From assembly GCA_013360465.1 (NCBI GenBank), contig JABWBO010000002.1, positions 62,001 to 126,000 on the forward strand: a stretch of 64,000 nucleotides of DNA, read 5' to 3'. The translations under genes were made by a program, and so were the position numbers. The notes beneath the pieces were generated by a model. It worked only from the letters and a program-made list of their open reading frames with translations, did no database searches and was not told where the DNA came from. Shown piece by piece: positions 46,419 through 54,003 of the stretch. Origin of the DNA: Anaerolineae bacterium. Its GTDB lineage: Bacteria; Chloroflexota; Anaerolineae; Aggregatilineales; Phototrophicaceae. Every line of letters starts with the position of its first letter. The first letter of the stretch is position 1.

Positions 46419-46442
46419 CGCCGAAAATGACGAAACCGTGCA

Positions 46443-46471
46443 TTGACCTTCGCACGCGCCAAACGTACAAT
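46443..46471 (+). promoter_or_regulatory. rplU (ribosomal operon) promoter
   Basis: -35 TTGACC at 46443-46448, a 17-base spacer and -10 TACAAT at 46466-46471. It gives a leader of about 97 bases before the L21 start at 46575 and begins just after queA. The TTG at 46443 belongs to the -35 rather than to the L21 gene. Confidence 0.65.
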
Positions 46472-46496
46472 TTCGCCCTTGTTAACTCTTTTTCTC

Positions 46497-46512
46497 GCTG
46501 AGCTTTCTCAGC
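46497..46512 (+). promoter_or_regulatory. hairpin in the rplU leader, possible L21 autoregulatory element
   Basis: GCTGAG-CTTT-CTCAGC forms a perfect six-pair hairpin 20-odd bases after the expected transcript start, followed by a T-rich stretch and a GC-rich segment. L21 leader RNAs are known in other bacteria, but I cannot match this one to a described family. Confidence 0.35.
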
Positions 46513-46574
46513 CAATTTTCCCCGTCGTTCCTGCACGGCATGGGCGGCGGCGAAAAGTGAAGATTGGGGATACT

Positions 46575-46886
46575 ATGTACGCAGTAGTACGCGTCGGCGG
46601 ACGCCAGTATCGGGTAGAAACCGGCTCGATCATCGATGTCGAGCGGATGCCGAACGTTATCGACGACAAGCTTGTCCTGAACGATATCCTCCTCATTGCC
46701 GATGGCGATGCGACGGTCATCGGTCAGCCAACTGTCAGCGGGGCATCGGTTGCAGCCACGGTCGTTGCGCAGTTTCGCGCTGCGAAGGTCATCGTATTCA
46801 AGTACCGTCAGCGCACCAATTTCCGCCGCAAGCGCGGTCATCGGCACTATTACACCCGCCTTCGTATTGACGGAATCAGCGTCTAA
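46575..46886 (+). CDS. rplU: ribosomal protein bL21
   Basis: Large-subunit protein of 103 residues that binds 23S rRNA. MYAVVRVGGRQYRVETG at the start and FKYRQRTNFRRKRGHRHYYTRLRID at the end are the bL21 signatures. ATG 46575 fits the family; the frame stays open to 46443 only because it reads through the promoter and leader. rpmA follows 23 bases later, the usual order. Confidence 0.96.
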   Translation: MYAVVRVGGRQYRVETGSIIDVERMPNVIDDKLVLNDILLIADGDATVIGQPTVSGASVAATVVAQFRAAKVIVFKYRQRTNFRRKRGHRHYYTRLRIDGISV

Positions 46887-46909
46887 AGTCAGATTGATCG
46901 AGGTGAAGA

Positions 46910-47200
46910 ATGGCTCACAAAAAAGGCGGTGGTTCCAGCCGCAACGGGCGTGACAGCAATTCGCAGCGTCTGGGTGTGAAGCGTTTCGGCGGCGAGCTGG
47001 TCATTCCGGGCAACATCATCGTTCGCCAACGGGGAACCGAGTTTCACCCTGGTGAGAATGTCGGAATCGGTAAAGATCACACGATCTTCTCCAAGATACA
47101 GGGTTACGTGGTGTTCGAAAAAGTGCGTGGTAAGCCCGGGCGCCAGCAGATCAGCGTCTACGAACAGCTTCCGCAAAAGAAAGATACGACTGTTCAGTAG
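46910..47200 (+). CDS. rpmA: ribosomal protein bL27
   Basis: Large-subunit protein of 96 residues near the peptidyl-transferase centre. [20 protein letters not shown] is the typical N-terminus, with no cleaved extension of the Firmicute kind. [22 protein letters not shown] and [14 protein letters not shown] follow. Good GAGGTGAAG ribosome-binding site. Co-transcribed with rplU. Confidence 0.97.
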   Translation: MAHKKGGGSSRNGRDSNSQRLGVKRFGGELVIPGNIIVRQRGTEFHPGENVGIGKDHTIFSKIQGYVVFEKVRGKPGRQQISVYEQLPQKKDTTVQ

Positions 47201-47276
47201 CGTCTGAAAGTCGGCAGCATCGTTCTCCAATTTATCCCAGTGCATACGGACAGACCGTATGCCAAAAAGGATCACC

Positions 47277-47747
47277 ATGAAGCAGTCGATTCATCCCTAC
47301 TGGTACCCGGAAGCAACCGTCACCTGTGCTTGTGGCAACACCTGGAAGACTGGCGCAACCGTCGCAGAAATTCGTACTGACATCTGCTCGGCATGCCACC
47401 CTTTCTTCACCGGCGAGCAGCGCATCGTTGACACCGAAGGTCAGGTGGACCGCTTCCTGAAGCGCCTGCAGGTGCGCGACAATAAGCGCGCAGAGCAGCA
47501 GCAGCGTGACGCCGCCCGCGAGCCAGAAAATGCACCGATCAGCGAGTTTGGTCTGGAACGCAAGTTCGTGACCGCACTGAACGAGGCGGGTTATCAGACC
47601 GCCGGCGATCTGGTCCGACTCCTCACTGAGCGCGGCGAAGAAGCGCTGCTGGAGGTTGCGGGGATCGGTCGCAAGGCAGTCGCTGATGTCAAGAAGGCTC
47701 TCTCATCGCGTGGTTTCGAACTTCCGGCTGCCGATACCGCCAGCTAG
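47277..47747 (+). CDS. rpmE: ribosomal protein bL31 fused to an RNA-polymerase alpha-CTD-like domain
   Basis: Protein of 156 residues. The first ~65 are zinc-type bL31: Cys17, Cys19, Cys37 and Cys40, with HPFFTGEQRIVDTEGQVDRF. After a charged linker, residues ~88-150 read ISEFGLERKFVTALNEAGY, LVRLLTE, GIGRKAVADVKKAL. This matches the helix-hairpin-helix C-terminal domain of RNA polymerase alpha (usually LxxRxxNxLxxAGIxTVxDL and IxNFGxKSLxEVxxxL). Ordinary L31 is 65-90 residues. Start ATG 47277 has AAGGA seven bases upstream; an ATG at 47259 is less likely. A strong terminator follows. Confidence 0.85.
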   Translation: MKQSIHPYWYPEATVTCACGNTWKTGATVAEIRTDICSACHPFFTGEQRIVDTEGQVDRFLKRLQVRDNKRAEQQQRDAAREPENAPISEFGLERKFVTALNEAGYQTAGDLVRLLTERGEEALLEVAGIGRKAVADVKKALSSRGFELPAADTAS

Positions 47748-47767
47748 AGAACGCTGTGAGTCCTTTC

Positions 47768-47810
47768 AAGCAGGCAACCGTCCACCCGACGGTCTGCCTG
47801 CTTTTGTTTT
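47768..47810 (+). terminator. rho-independent terminator after the L31 gene
   Basis: AAGCAGGCAACCGTC pairs with GACGGTCTGCCTGCTT (one bulged base) around a five-base loop, followed by TTTTGTTTT. Ends the rplU-rpmA-rpmE transcript. Confidence 0.85.
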
Positions 47811-47860
47811 GAGTCGCCCCTGGTACGACTCCCAGGCACGATCACAAGGAGCGTTTGAGA

Positions 47861-48430
47861 ATGCATCACGTCGGTCAGATCGAGGTGATTTGCGGCAGCA
47901 TGTTCTGTGGCAAAACCGAGGAGCTTATCCGGCGCGTGCGCCGCGCGATCATCGCGAAACAGACAGTGCAGGTTTTCAAGCCTGCCCTGGATGATCGCTA
48001 TGGCGTCCAGACCATCAACAGCCACACCGGTCAGCAGCACCATGCCATCGCGCTCGACTCGGCATCCGAGATTCTCCGCCGTCTTGATCCAGAGACTACG
48101 GTGGTGGCGGTTGATGAGATTCAGTTCTTCGATCCCTCCATCGTTGAGGTGATCGAAACCCTCGCTAATCGCCGCGTTCGCGTGATCTGCGCCGGGCTTG
48201 ATCTCGATTTCCGGGGAGAACCTTTCGGCTCAATGCCGCAGATTCTCTGCCGTGCAGAGGAAGTACTTAAACTCCATGCGATTTGTGTGGTCTGTGGTGA
48301 ACGTGCCAGCCGCACCCAGAGGTTGGTCAACAACCTGCCCGCGCGCTACAACGATCCCGTCATTTTCGTCGGCGCGTCCGAGTCCTATGAAGCGCGCTGC
48401 CGTGAACATCACATCGTGATTCGCGATTAG
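47861..48430 (+). CDS. tdk: thymidine kinase
   Basis: Type II thymidine kinase of 189 residues phosphorylating thymidine for salvage. P-loop GSMFCGKTEELIRR, VVAVDEIQFFD, GLDLDFRGEPFGSMPQ, and the zinc-binding C-terminal part CVVCGERASRTQR with CREHH. ATG 47861 has AGGAG upstream; a TTG two codons earlier is weaker. It is downstream of the L31 terminator, so it has separate or read-through transcription. Confidence 0.95.
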   Translation: MHHVGQIEVICGSMFCGKTEELIRRVRRAIIAKQTVQVFKPALDDRYGVQTINSHTGQQHHAIALDSASEILRRLDPETTVVAVDEIQFFDPSIVEVIETLANRRVRVICAGLDLDFRGEPFGSMPQILCRAEEVLKLHAICVVCGERASRTQRLVNNLPARYNDPVIFVGASESYEARCREHHIVIRD

Positions 48431-48515
48431 GGAATAGCACTGATCGGGGTTTCGGGTTACACTTATTTAGGCGCACTAAGCATTCCCGATCAAGTGTGGT
48501 TAAAGGAGACTCTGC

Positions 48516-49649
48516 ATGGGTGTAGCGAGCGCGAAACTTGCGCCCTCCACGTTTGCCGCCGACGGATCAAGTCTGTGGCTGCGCAATCGCAACTGGGACC
48601 TGATCTTCATCTCTCTGAGCGTCATCCTCGTCCCCCTGCCCTATCTCTTCTACCTCCTGATGGTGCAGATGGGTGTCAATGCCGATGTCAGCCGCAACCT
48701 TGTTAATGGTTTCGTCGCCATCGCCGTCGGCGGACCGCACATGATGTCCACATTCCTGCGGACTGGACTGGACAGGGAATTCGTTCACCGCTATCCGATG
48801 CTGATCCGCTCCTCGATCATCATTCCGATCGTGGTGATCTCACTCGCTTTCCTGAATCTCAACCTGCTTCTCACCGTCTTTTTCTTCTGGGCGTCCACCC
48901 ATGTTCTGCATCAGGTGGCGTACATCGTCGAGCTTTACAACCACAAAGAGACAAAAATTGTTCGGGGCAGCACCGTCACATTCTGGTCTCGAATGATCGA
49001 TTATGCTGTCGTCATGACCTGCCTGTTCCCATTTGCCGCGCTCAAGATCAGTCAGGGTAGTTTCGACATCGGAACCAACGATCTCACCGCGGTCATCCCC
49101 GATCTATTCGAAGCCGAGTGGTTCTTCTACTTCATGGCAGGCTTATTTCTGCTCGCCCTCGCTGCTTATGTCGTGAAGACCTATCGCGAGTATCGCGGCG
49201 GCTACATCAATTGGCCCAAGACCATTTTCATGACTCTGACCGTTGCCGTCGCCTTCGTCATCCCCTCGCTGCCCAATCTGGACACGGCATTTCAGGGGAT
49301 GAACTGCTGGCATTCCTTCCAATACCTGGCGCTCACCTTTTACATAGTCAAGATCCGCCAGCAGTACGGACTGCTCGAAACGAACGCTCCGCTGGTCGCC
49401 CGTTTCGGCAAAGGTAAGGACTCGCGCGGGCTGTTCGTACTCAGCACCCTCATGCTCGTCGGTTCAGTAGTAGTCTTCGCAGTTGTCTACACGCTGGCGG
49501 GCATCATCCGACCGGACATCGAGGCTAATCAGCATTTCGATATTGCCTACTACACGGCGATCCTATCCTTCCTGTGGATTCACTACTACCACGACCACTT
49601 CCTCTTCACCAACTTTGAAGCACTGGACATGGCATACGGAAAGAAGTAG
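48516..49649 (+). CDS. polytopic membrane protein with conserved-looking histidine motifs, unknown function
   Basis: Protein of 377 residues with eight or nine helices. It is marked by His motifs placed at membrane edges: VGGPHMMST, STHVLHQVAY, NCWHSFQYLALTFY and WIHYYHDHFLFTNFEAL. Repeated His pairs such as HxxxH and HxxHxH often bind iron in membrane oxygenases or desaturases, but no known family pattern is complete here. Start ATG 48516 follows AAAGGAG. It is a single gene ending at a strong terminator. Function unknown. Confidence 0.7.
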   Translation: MGVASAKLAPSTFAADGSSLWLRNRNWDLIFISLSVILVPLPYLFYLLMVQMGVNADVSRNLVNGFVAIAVGGPHMMSTFLRTGLDREFVHRYPMLIRSSIIIPIVVISLAFLNLNLLLTVFFFWASTHVLHQVAYIVELYNHKETKIVRGSTVTFWSRMIDYAVVMTCLFPFAALKISQGSFDIGTNDLTAVIPDLFEAEWFFYFMAGLFLLALAAYVVKTYREYRGGYINWPKTIFMTLTVAVAFVIPSLPNLDTAFQGMNCWHSFQYLALTFYIVKIRQQYGLLETNAPLVARFGKGKDSRGLFVLSTLMLVGSVVVFAVVYTLAGIIRPDIEANQHFDIAYYTAILSFLWIHYYHDHFLFTNFEALDMAYGKK

Positions 49650-49676
49650 GCGTTCGTTTTCTTCAGGTCTATCTGG

Positions 49677-49720
49677 CAAAACCGGGAGGACGCTGCGGCG
49701 TCCTCCCGGTTTTGTTTTTT
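49677..49720 (+). terminator. rho-independent terminator (17-bp perfect stem)
   Basis: Arms 49677-49693 and 49698-49714 (core AACCGGGAGGACGC) with a TGCG loop, then six T. It lies between the His-rich membrane protein and the convergent LysM/M23 gene and can serve both. Confidence 0.9.
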
Positions 49721-49742
49721 GTCTGGTAAATCCTCTCAAGCC

Positions 49743-51239
49743 TCAGTAGCCCAGCGGTTCACTCACCCACTGCATGGGATCGACCGGCACACCATCAATC
49801 CACAGTTCCCAGTGCAGATGGGCGCCTGTCGCTCGCCCTGTGCTGCCGACAGTGCCGATCATCTGTCCTTCTTCGACGAAATCCCCCAGGTTCACATAGC
49901 GCTCGGTCTGATGCCAATAGCCGGTATAAACTCCCCAACCGTGATCAAGGATGGTCGCCACACCGCGCACGTTCAGCGTATCCGCCAGAACGACTCGTCC
50001 AGATGCCGGTGCAAAGACCGGCGCCCCAGCCGGCGCGGCGAAATCTGTGCCTGTGTGGGTGTTCTCGTAGATACCCCCGTTGTACGTCCGATGATTTCCA
50101 AACGGAGATGATAGCGGTGCGGCAGCAGGCAGCCCAAAGAGCGTTCCAAATGTGCGTTCAGCCGAAAATCCCGACATGACCTGTCGCACTATTGCCATCT
50201 CAGCCGCATCGACATCTGCATCAATCAGTCCGAGCTGATCTGCCGCCAAGGTAAGCGATTCCTGATGATAACCACCAGGATTGACCTGAACGTTGGCTTC
50301 GAAGGGCATCGCCGCACTGCTGCCGGTCACGATCAGGGTCAGCGGATAAACCCCTTCAACCGTCCCTAGCGGCACCGCGATGAGCATAGAATGCAGTCTG
50401 CCCCCGTTCTGGCTGATCGCATGAAGGGAGCGATTGAGAAACTGTCCCTGCACGCTCACCGGTTCGGTGGTAGCAAAATCAATCCGCGCCGAACGCCCTT
50501 CAACGAATATCAGGGGCATAATCGTCAGTCGCTCTATCGGCTGCGGCAGGACCCCCGCATACTGAGGCGGGCTGACACCTGGGATTACCAGTTCTTGTCC
50601 GGGATAGATCAGCGATGGATCGGCGAACTGGTTCGCCTGGATGAGGTCGTTGACGCTGACGCCATATTTCTTCGAGATTTCGAACAGACTCTCGCCGCGC
50701 TGGACGATATGCACCATCAACCTGGTTGGATCAAGCACTTCCGAGACATCTGCCGATGAGGATTCTTCAACGCCTGGTGAAGCGGACTCGGCATCTATCG
50801 CGGCTGCGGCAGATGCTATTTCAGCCCCAGGGATGATCAGGGTTTGACCAACGTAGACTTCGGCGGAACTGGTGATTCGATTTGCTGCGCCCAGGATATC
50901 CTCGTTGATCTGGTACAGTGCCCCAATGCTCTCCAAGGTCTCCCCAGGTTGAACAATATGGACAATCGCCAACACCGACTCCTCGGCGCTGTTTGGAGGT
51001 GGGATCAGGAGCCGCTGTCCGACTGAGATTGCGTCAGGATTAGATATGCCATTTGCATCAGCGATCTGATCCACCGTCAAGCCGTACTGAAGCGAGATTC
51101 GATACAGATTCTCTCCACGCTGAACGACATGCACCGCAATGCCAGGGACATCCTGAGCCAGAACATGCCACGACGTCAGGACAATGAAGAGGAGGTGTGT
51201 CAGAATCACACGCCCCCCACTCGCCGACGATCTATCCAT
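49743..51239 (-). CDS. LysM-repeat M23 peptidase (NlpD/DipM-type cell-wall hydrolase)
   Basis: Secreted protein of 498 residues. A signal peptide (ILTHLLFIVLTSWHVLAQ) precedes three LysM repeats, each VxRGExLxxIxxxYG-like with a (V/I)GQxLxIP end. A beta-rich domain and a C-terminal M23 peptidase follow: HTGTDFAAPAGAPV, GVYTGYWHQ and GATGAHLHWEL contain the zinc ligands His/Asp/His. It should bind and cut peptidoglycan cross-links. Start ATG 51239 lies eight bases after the DUF192 stop; the longer upstream frame is not preferred because it lacks a signal. Coupled with the genes upstream. Confidence 0.88.
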   Translation of the reverse strand: MDRSSASGGRVILTHLLFIVLTSWHVLAQDVPGIAVHVVQRGENLYRISLQYGLTVDQIADANGISNPDAISVGQRLLIPPPNSAEESVLAIVHIVQPGETLESIGALYQINEDILGAANRITSSAEVYVGQTLIIPGAEIASAAAAIDAESASPGVEESSSADVSEVLDPTRLMVHIVQRGESLFEISKKYGVSVNDLIQANQFADPSLIYPGQELVIPGVSPPQYAGVLPQPIERLTIMPLIFVEGRSARIDFATTEPVSVQGQFLNRSLHAISQNGGRLHSMLIAVPLGTVEGVYPLTLIVTGSSAAMPFEANVQVNPGGYHQESLTLAADQLGLIDADVDAAEMAIVRQVMSGFSAERTFGTLFGLPAAAPLSSPFGNHRTYNGGIYENTHTGTDFAAPAGAPVFAPASGRVVLADTLNVRGVATILDHGWGVYTGYWHQTERYVNLGDFVEEGQMIGTVGSTGRATGAHLHWELWIDGVPVDPMQWVSEPLGY

Positions 51240-51246
51240 CTCTTCT

Positions 51247-51624
51247 TCAGCCCGCTCCCTCGTCGAAACGTAGGCGATCGCCGATTTCGACGCGATCCAG
51301 GACATCAACGTTTGCTTCAAGATAGTATTGCGCTGGCGCTCGTGGCGCGTACATAGGTCTCCAGGGTCTGGCAAGCTGCTTATCGACGACCCTGGCTTCG
51401 CTGTCGAGCCAGATCACGCCAATGCTGAACAACATGAAAAACATGTGTATGGTCGTGTTTGTCCGGCTCTCTGACCGCGTGACGAAAAGCAACCCTTCAT
51501 CGCTGGGAAGACGCGGGACAAACTGTAAGCCCTTCAAATGACAAAGAAAGCTTTCACACAGTCTGACCCGCGCCAGAATTACGCCGTTCGTGTCGGCATT
51601 ACGCAGGATGCGCCGGCGACTCAC
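51247..51624 (-). CDS. DUF192-family protein
   Basis: Protein of 125 residues. The family signature is visible: RVRLCESFLCHLKGLQFVPRLPSDEGLLFV, then IHMFFMLFSIGVIWLDSEARVVD and a PAQYYLEANVDVLDRVEIGDRL end. DUF192 proteins are small beta-rich domains, often exported, of unproved function. There is no signal peptide here, so it is probably cytoplasmic. It starts at GTG 51624, overlapping the LysM-lipoprotein stop (GTGA), and its stop is close to the M23 peptidase start. Confidence 0.82.
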   Translation of the reverse strand: MSRRRILRNADTNGVILARVRLCESFLCHLKGLQFVPRLPSDEGLLFVTRSESRTNTTIHMFFMLFSIGVIWLDSEARVVDKQLARPWRPMYAPRAPAQYYLEANVDVLDRVEIGDRLRFDEGAG

Positions 51625-53474
51625 GGGACGTAGAGAATTTGACCGACGAAGATACGGTTTGCGTCCGCAATGCGGTTGATGCGGATCAGGTCGGATATCC
51701 GCACGTTGAGCCGGATTGAGATGAGGTACAAGGTGTCCCCAGGCATCACCCGGTACGTCCGATATATCGGCGTGGACGTCGGCGGAATCGGTGTCGGTGG
51801 ACTTTGAGTGATCGTCGGCACAACTGAGGTTGGCGTCGGCATACCAGATGTCGGGATCAGCAGCACCTGTCCGGCATAGACCAGATTGGGATTGACGATA
51901 CGATTGAACCGGGCAAGGTCGCGGGAAGAAACACGGAACGCCGACGCAATCGACGACAGGGTGTCACCATATCGCACGACATAGCGAACGGGTTCGGCGG
52001 GCGGCACAGTTGGCGCACCTGCTTGCACGACAGCCGTCGGTTCGACAACCTGCGCCTGTACGACTGCGGTTGGCTCTATCACGATCACCTCAACCGCTTG
52101 CGTAACTTCAGTCACAACTGCTGTGGGACTCGGCAGTGCCGCGACCGGGATGATGAGCTGCTGTCCAATCGAAATGGCAGCGGTCTCATCAAGTCCATTG
52201 GCGATGATGATCGCCTCGGCAGTTGTATTGAACTGCCCGGCGATTGCAGAAACAGAATCGCCGCTGACGACCGTATAGGAGATCGCAAATGGGAACACCG
52301 TCAAATTGAGCGTCGGCGAAGGAGTCGGCGGAATCGGTGTTGTCGTCGGTGGTTCAGCGGTTGGGGGCACGGGTGTCGCAGTTGGCGGCTCAGCGGTTGG
52401 GGGCACAGGTGTAGCAGTCGGGGATTCCAGGGTAGGAACTGCGGTTGGGATGAGCGTAGAAGTTGAACTCGGCTCAATGATCACAACCTGAACGGTCGCC
52501 TCTTCGGTGATCTCCGCTGGCGGTTCGGTCATCAGGACAGTAGCAACAAGCGCCGTTTCTTCTGTGGCTTCAGCGATGACCACAACGGTAGCCTCAGCAG
52601 TTGCTGCATCCGGCGATACCACTTCCGTGACCTCGATAGTCGCTTCCGGCGTCTGCTCGGTCGCAGGAGCCACAACCGTTGGTTCCGTCATGACCTCGAT
52701 GGTCGCCTCTTGCGTGGCAGATTCTTCTGTTGCGACCTCTGGCACCGGTTCCTGAGTCGCTGCCTCTTGCGTCACTTCTGGCTCGGCACTCACCTCTTCC
52801 GTCGGCTCGACCGCCGGAGCTTCGCCCGCGGCTATCAGCGAGGCGTCATCCAGGTAGACGACATTGTTCATCATGACCTGAAGGACTGTCGAGCGAACAA
52901 ACACGGTCACGGAATCGCCTTCAGCAGTCGCCGTAACGGAAAGCTTGATGAATTCGTCGTAGGTACTCTGCGGTTCAGACCAGACAATGGTGTCGCTTGT
53001 TGCCTCGTCTCCGCCTGTGGGGTCGATGCCGATCTCAATCGTCATGTCGGCTTCAGCGGCGCTTGCGGATGTGTCATCGGCGCTGGAGGACCACAGCCAT
53101 GCATGAATGCTGAATTCGAGCGGCGTGTCAGCCTTCAGCCCGGACACACGCTGATAGACCCCAGCAACATGTGCCGCGAAGAACGTGAAATACTGCTGCG
53201 CATCTGCGCCGCTCAGGATGCGAGGCGATCCCATACCGCTGATCGTATCGGATGCGGGGTAATATTCAGGCTGAAGTGCGCCTTCCGTTGTCAGAGACCA
53301 GGGAGTCCACCCTTCCGCAATTTGCCCCGGTACGACGCCGGCAACAGGATCAAAGGGCGCCTCAAAGCCAGGATTCACAAGCAAATTATCTTGACCGAAT
53401 ACCGAGCCAATCGGCAGACTTAAGCTGAGTAGTGCAAGCGCCAGCAGCAGCAGCCGTGCTTGTCCGCTTTTCAT
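51621..53474 (-). CDS. secreted LysM-repeat protein with carbohydrate-binding-like N-terminus and Glu/Val/Thr-Pro linkers
   Basis: Protein of 617 residues. A signal peptide (LLLLALALLSLSLPIGSVFG) is followed by a ~200-residue beta-sandwich-like domain beginning NLLVNPGFEAPF, a carbohydrate-binding-module pattern. Long acidic Glu/Val/Thr and Pro/Thr low-complexity linkers follow, then three LysM domains (VVSGDSVSAIA, VRYGDTLSSIA, VMPGDTLYLIS) that should bind peptidoglycan. It is preceded by an AGGAGG ribosome-binding site. Likely a wall-attached surface protein. Probably transcribed with DUF192 and LysM-M23 genes downstream. Confidence 0.8.
   Translation of the reverse strand: MKSGQARLLLLALALLSLSLPIGSVFGQDNLLVNPGFEAPFDPVAGVVPGQIAEGWTPWSLTTEGALQPEYYPASDTISGMGSPRILSGADAQQYFTFFAAHVAGVYQRVSGLKADTPLEFSIHAWLWSSSADDTSASAAEADMTIEIGIDPTGGDEATSDTIVWSEPQSTYDEFIKLSVTATAEGDSVTVFVRSTVLQVMMNNVVYLDDASLIAAGEAPAVEPTEEVSAEPEVTQEAATQEPVPEVATEESATQEATIEVMTEPTVVAPATEQTPEATIEVTEVVSPDAATAEATVVVIAEATEETALVATVLMTEPPAEITEEATVQVVIIEPSSTSTLIPTAVPTLESPTATPVPPTAEPPTATPVPPTAEPPTTTPIPPTPSPTLNLTVFPFAISYTVVSGDSVSAIAGQFNTTAEAIIIANGLDETAAISIGQQLIIPVAALPSPTAVVTEVTQAVEVIVIEPTAVVQAQVVEPTAVVQAGAPTVPPAEPVRYVVRYGDTLSSIASAFRVSSRDLARFNRIVNPNLVYAGQVLLIPTSGMPTPTSVVPTITQSPPTPIPPTSTPIYRTYRVMPGDTLYLISIRLNVRISDLIRINRIADANRIFVGQILYVP
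52324..52420 (-). repeat. 36-base tandem repeats in the LysM protein linker
   Basis: Near-identical copies encode a 12-residue unit close to PPTAEPPTATPV. They sit between the Glu/Val-rich linker and the first LysM. In-frame coding repeats of this kind vary by slippage. Confidence 0.65.
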
Positions 53475-53663
53475 AGCCCTTCCTCCTAACGCACATCAAT
53501 GCGTTTCTAAGTTTACATCGATTCACGGCAAACCGCCGTAAGCATCTCTATCGTCTATCGAAGTGTCCAACATCCATATGGAACTGTCTATGGGAAGACT
53601 GTCGGTTCCACCGTATACTGTTTGATAGACAATTCGCAAACCCATCGGCTTCGCCGCGAACAA

Positions 53664-53957
53664 ATGCCAACGATCAAAATTGCCCTTTGTACTCTCGAGC
53701 TTGATCTGGCAGGTGTGGAAACATTGAAAGACAAGCGCAGCATCATCAAGTCGCTCCTCGCGCGCCTGCACAACACGTTCAACGTCTCTACATCCGAAGT
53801 GGATTTCCACGATCTCCCCGGCAGCAGTGTTATCGCCTTCGTCGTCGTGACAACCGCGACGAATCATGCGCACAGCACCGTTTCGACGATCCTGAATTGG
53901 ATTGAGAAGCATTGTCCAGAGGCGGAGATCGTCAACCAGCATATCGAGATTCTGTAA
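53664..53957 (+). CDS. DUF503-family protein (YlxP-like)
   Basis: Protein of 97 residues. The family signature is LELDLAGVETLKDKRSIIKSLLARLHNTFNVSTSEVDFHD, then SVIAFVVVTTATNHAHSTVSTILNWIE. DUF503 proteins are small ferredoxin-like folds, often near ribosome-maturation genes; here the neighbour is the succinyl-CoA-ligase-like gene. ATG 53664 matches the family start. A good ribosome-binding site is not seen. About 190 bases before it are non-coding and shared with the LysM gene promoter. Confidence 0.85.
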   Translation: MPTIKIALCTLELDLAGVETLKDKRSIIKSLLARLHNTFNVSTSEVDFHDLPGSSVIAFVVVTTATNHAHSTVSTILNWIEKHCPEAEIVNQHIEIL

Positions 53958-54003
53958 AGTCGACAGTGTGCCGATTCGCGATTCGTTCAACCAAGCCGAG
54001 TCT

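Noticed and set aside
52306-52755. Gly/Val- and Ser/Thr-rich plus-strand frames in the LysM gene linker
   Set aside because: They are complementary-strand images of Pro/Thr and Glu/Val repeats.
53523-53990. 155-residue minus-strand frame over DUF503
   Set aside because: The plus-strand DUF503 signature is clear; the minus frame has no motif.
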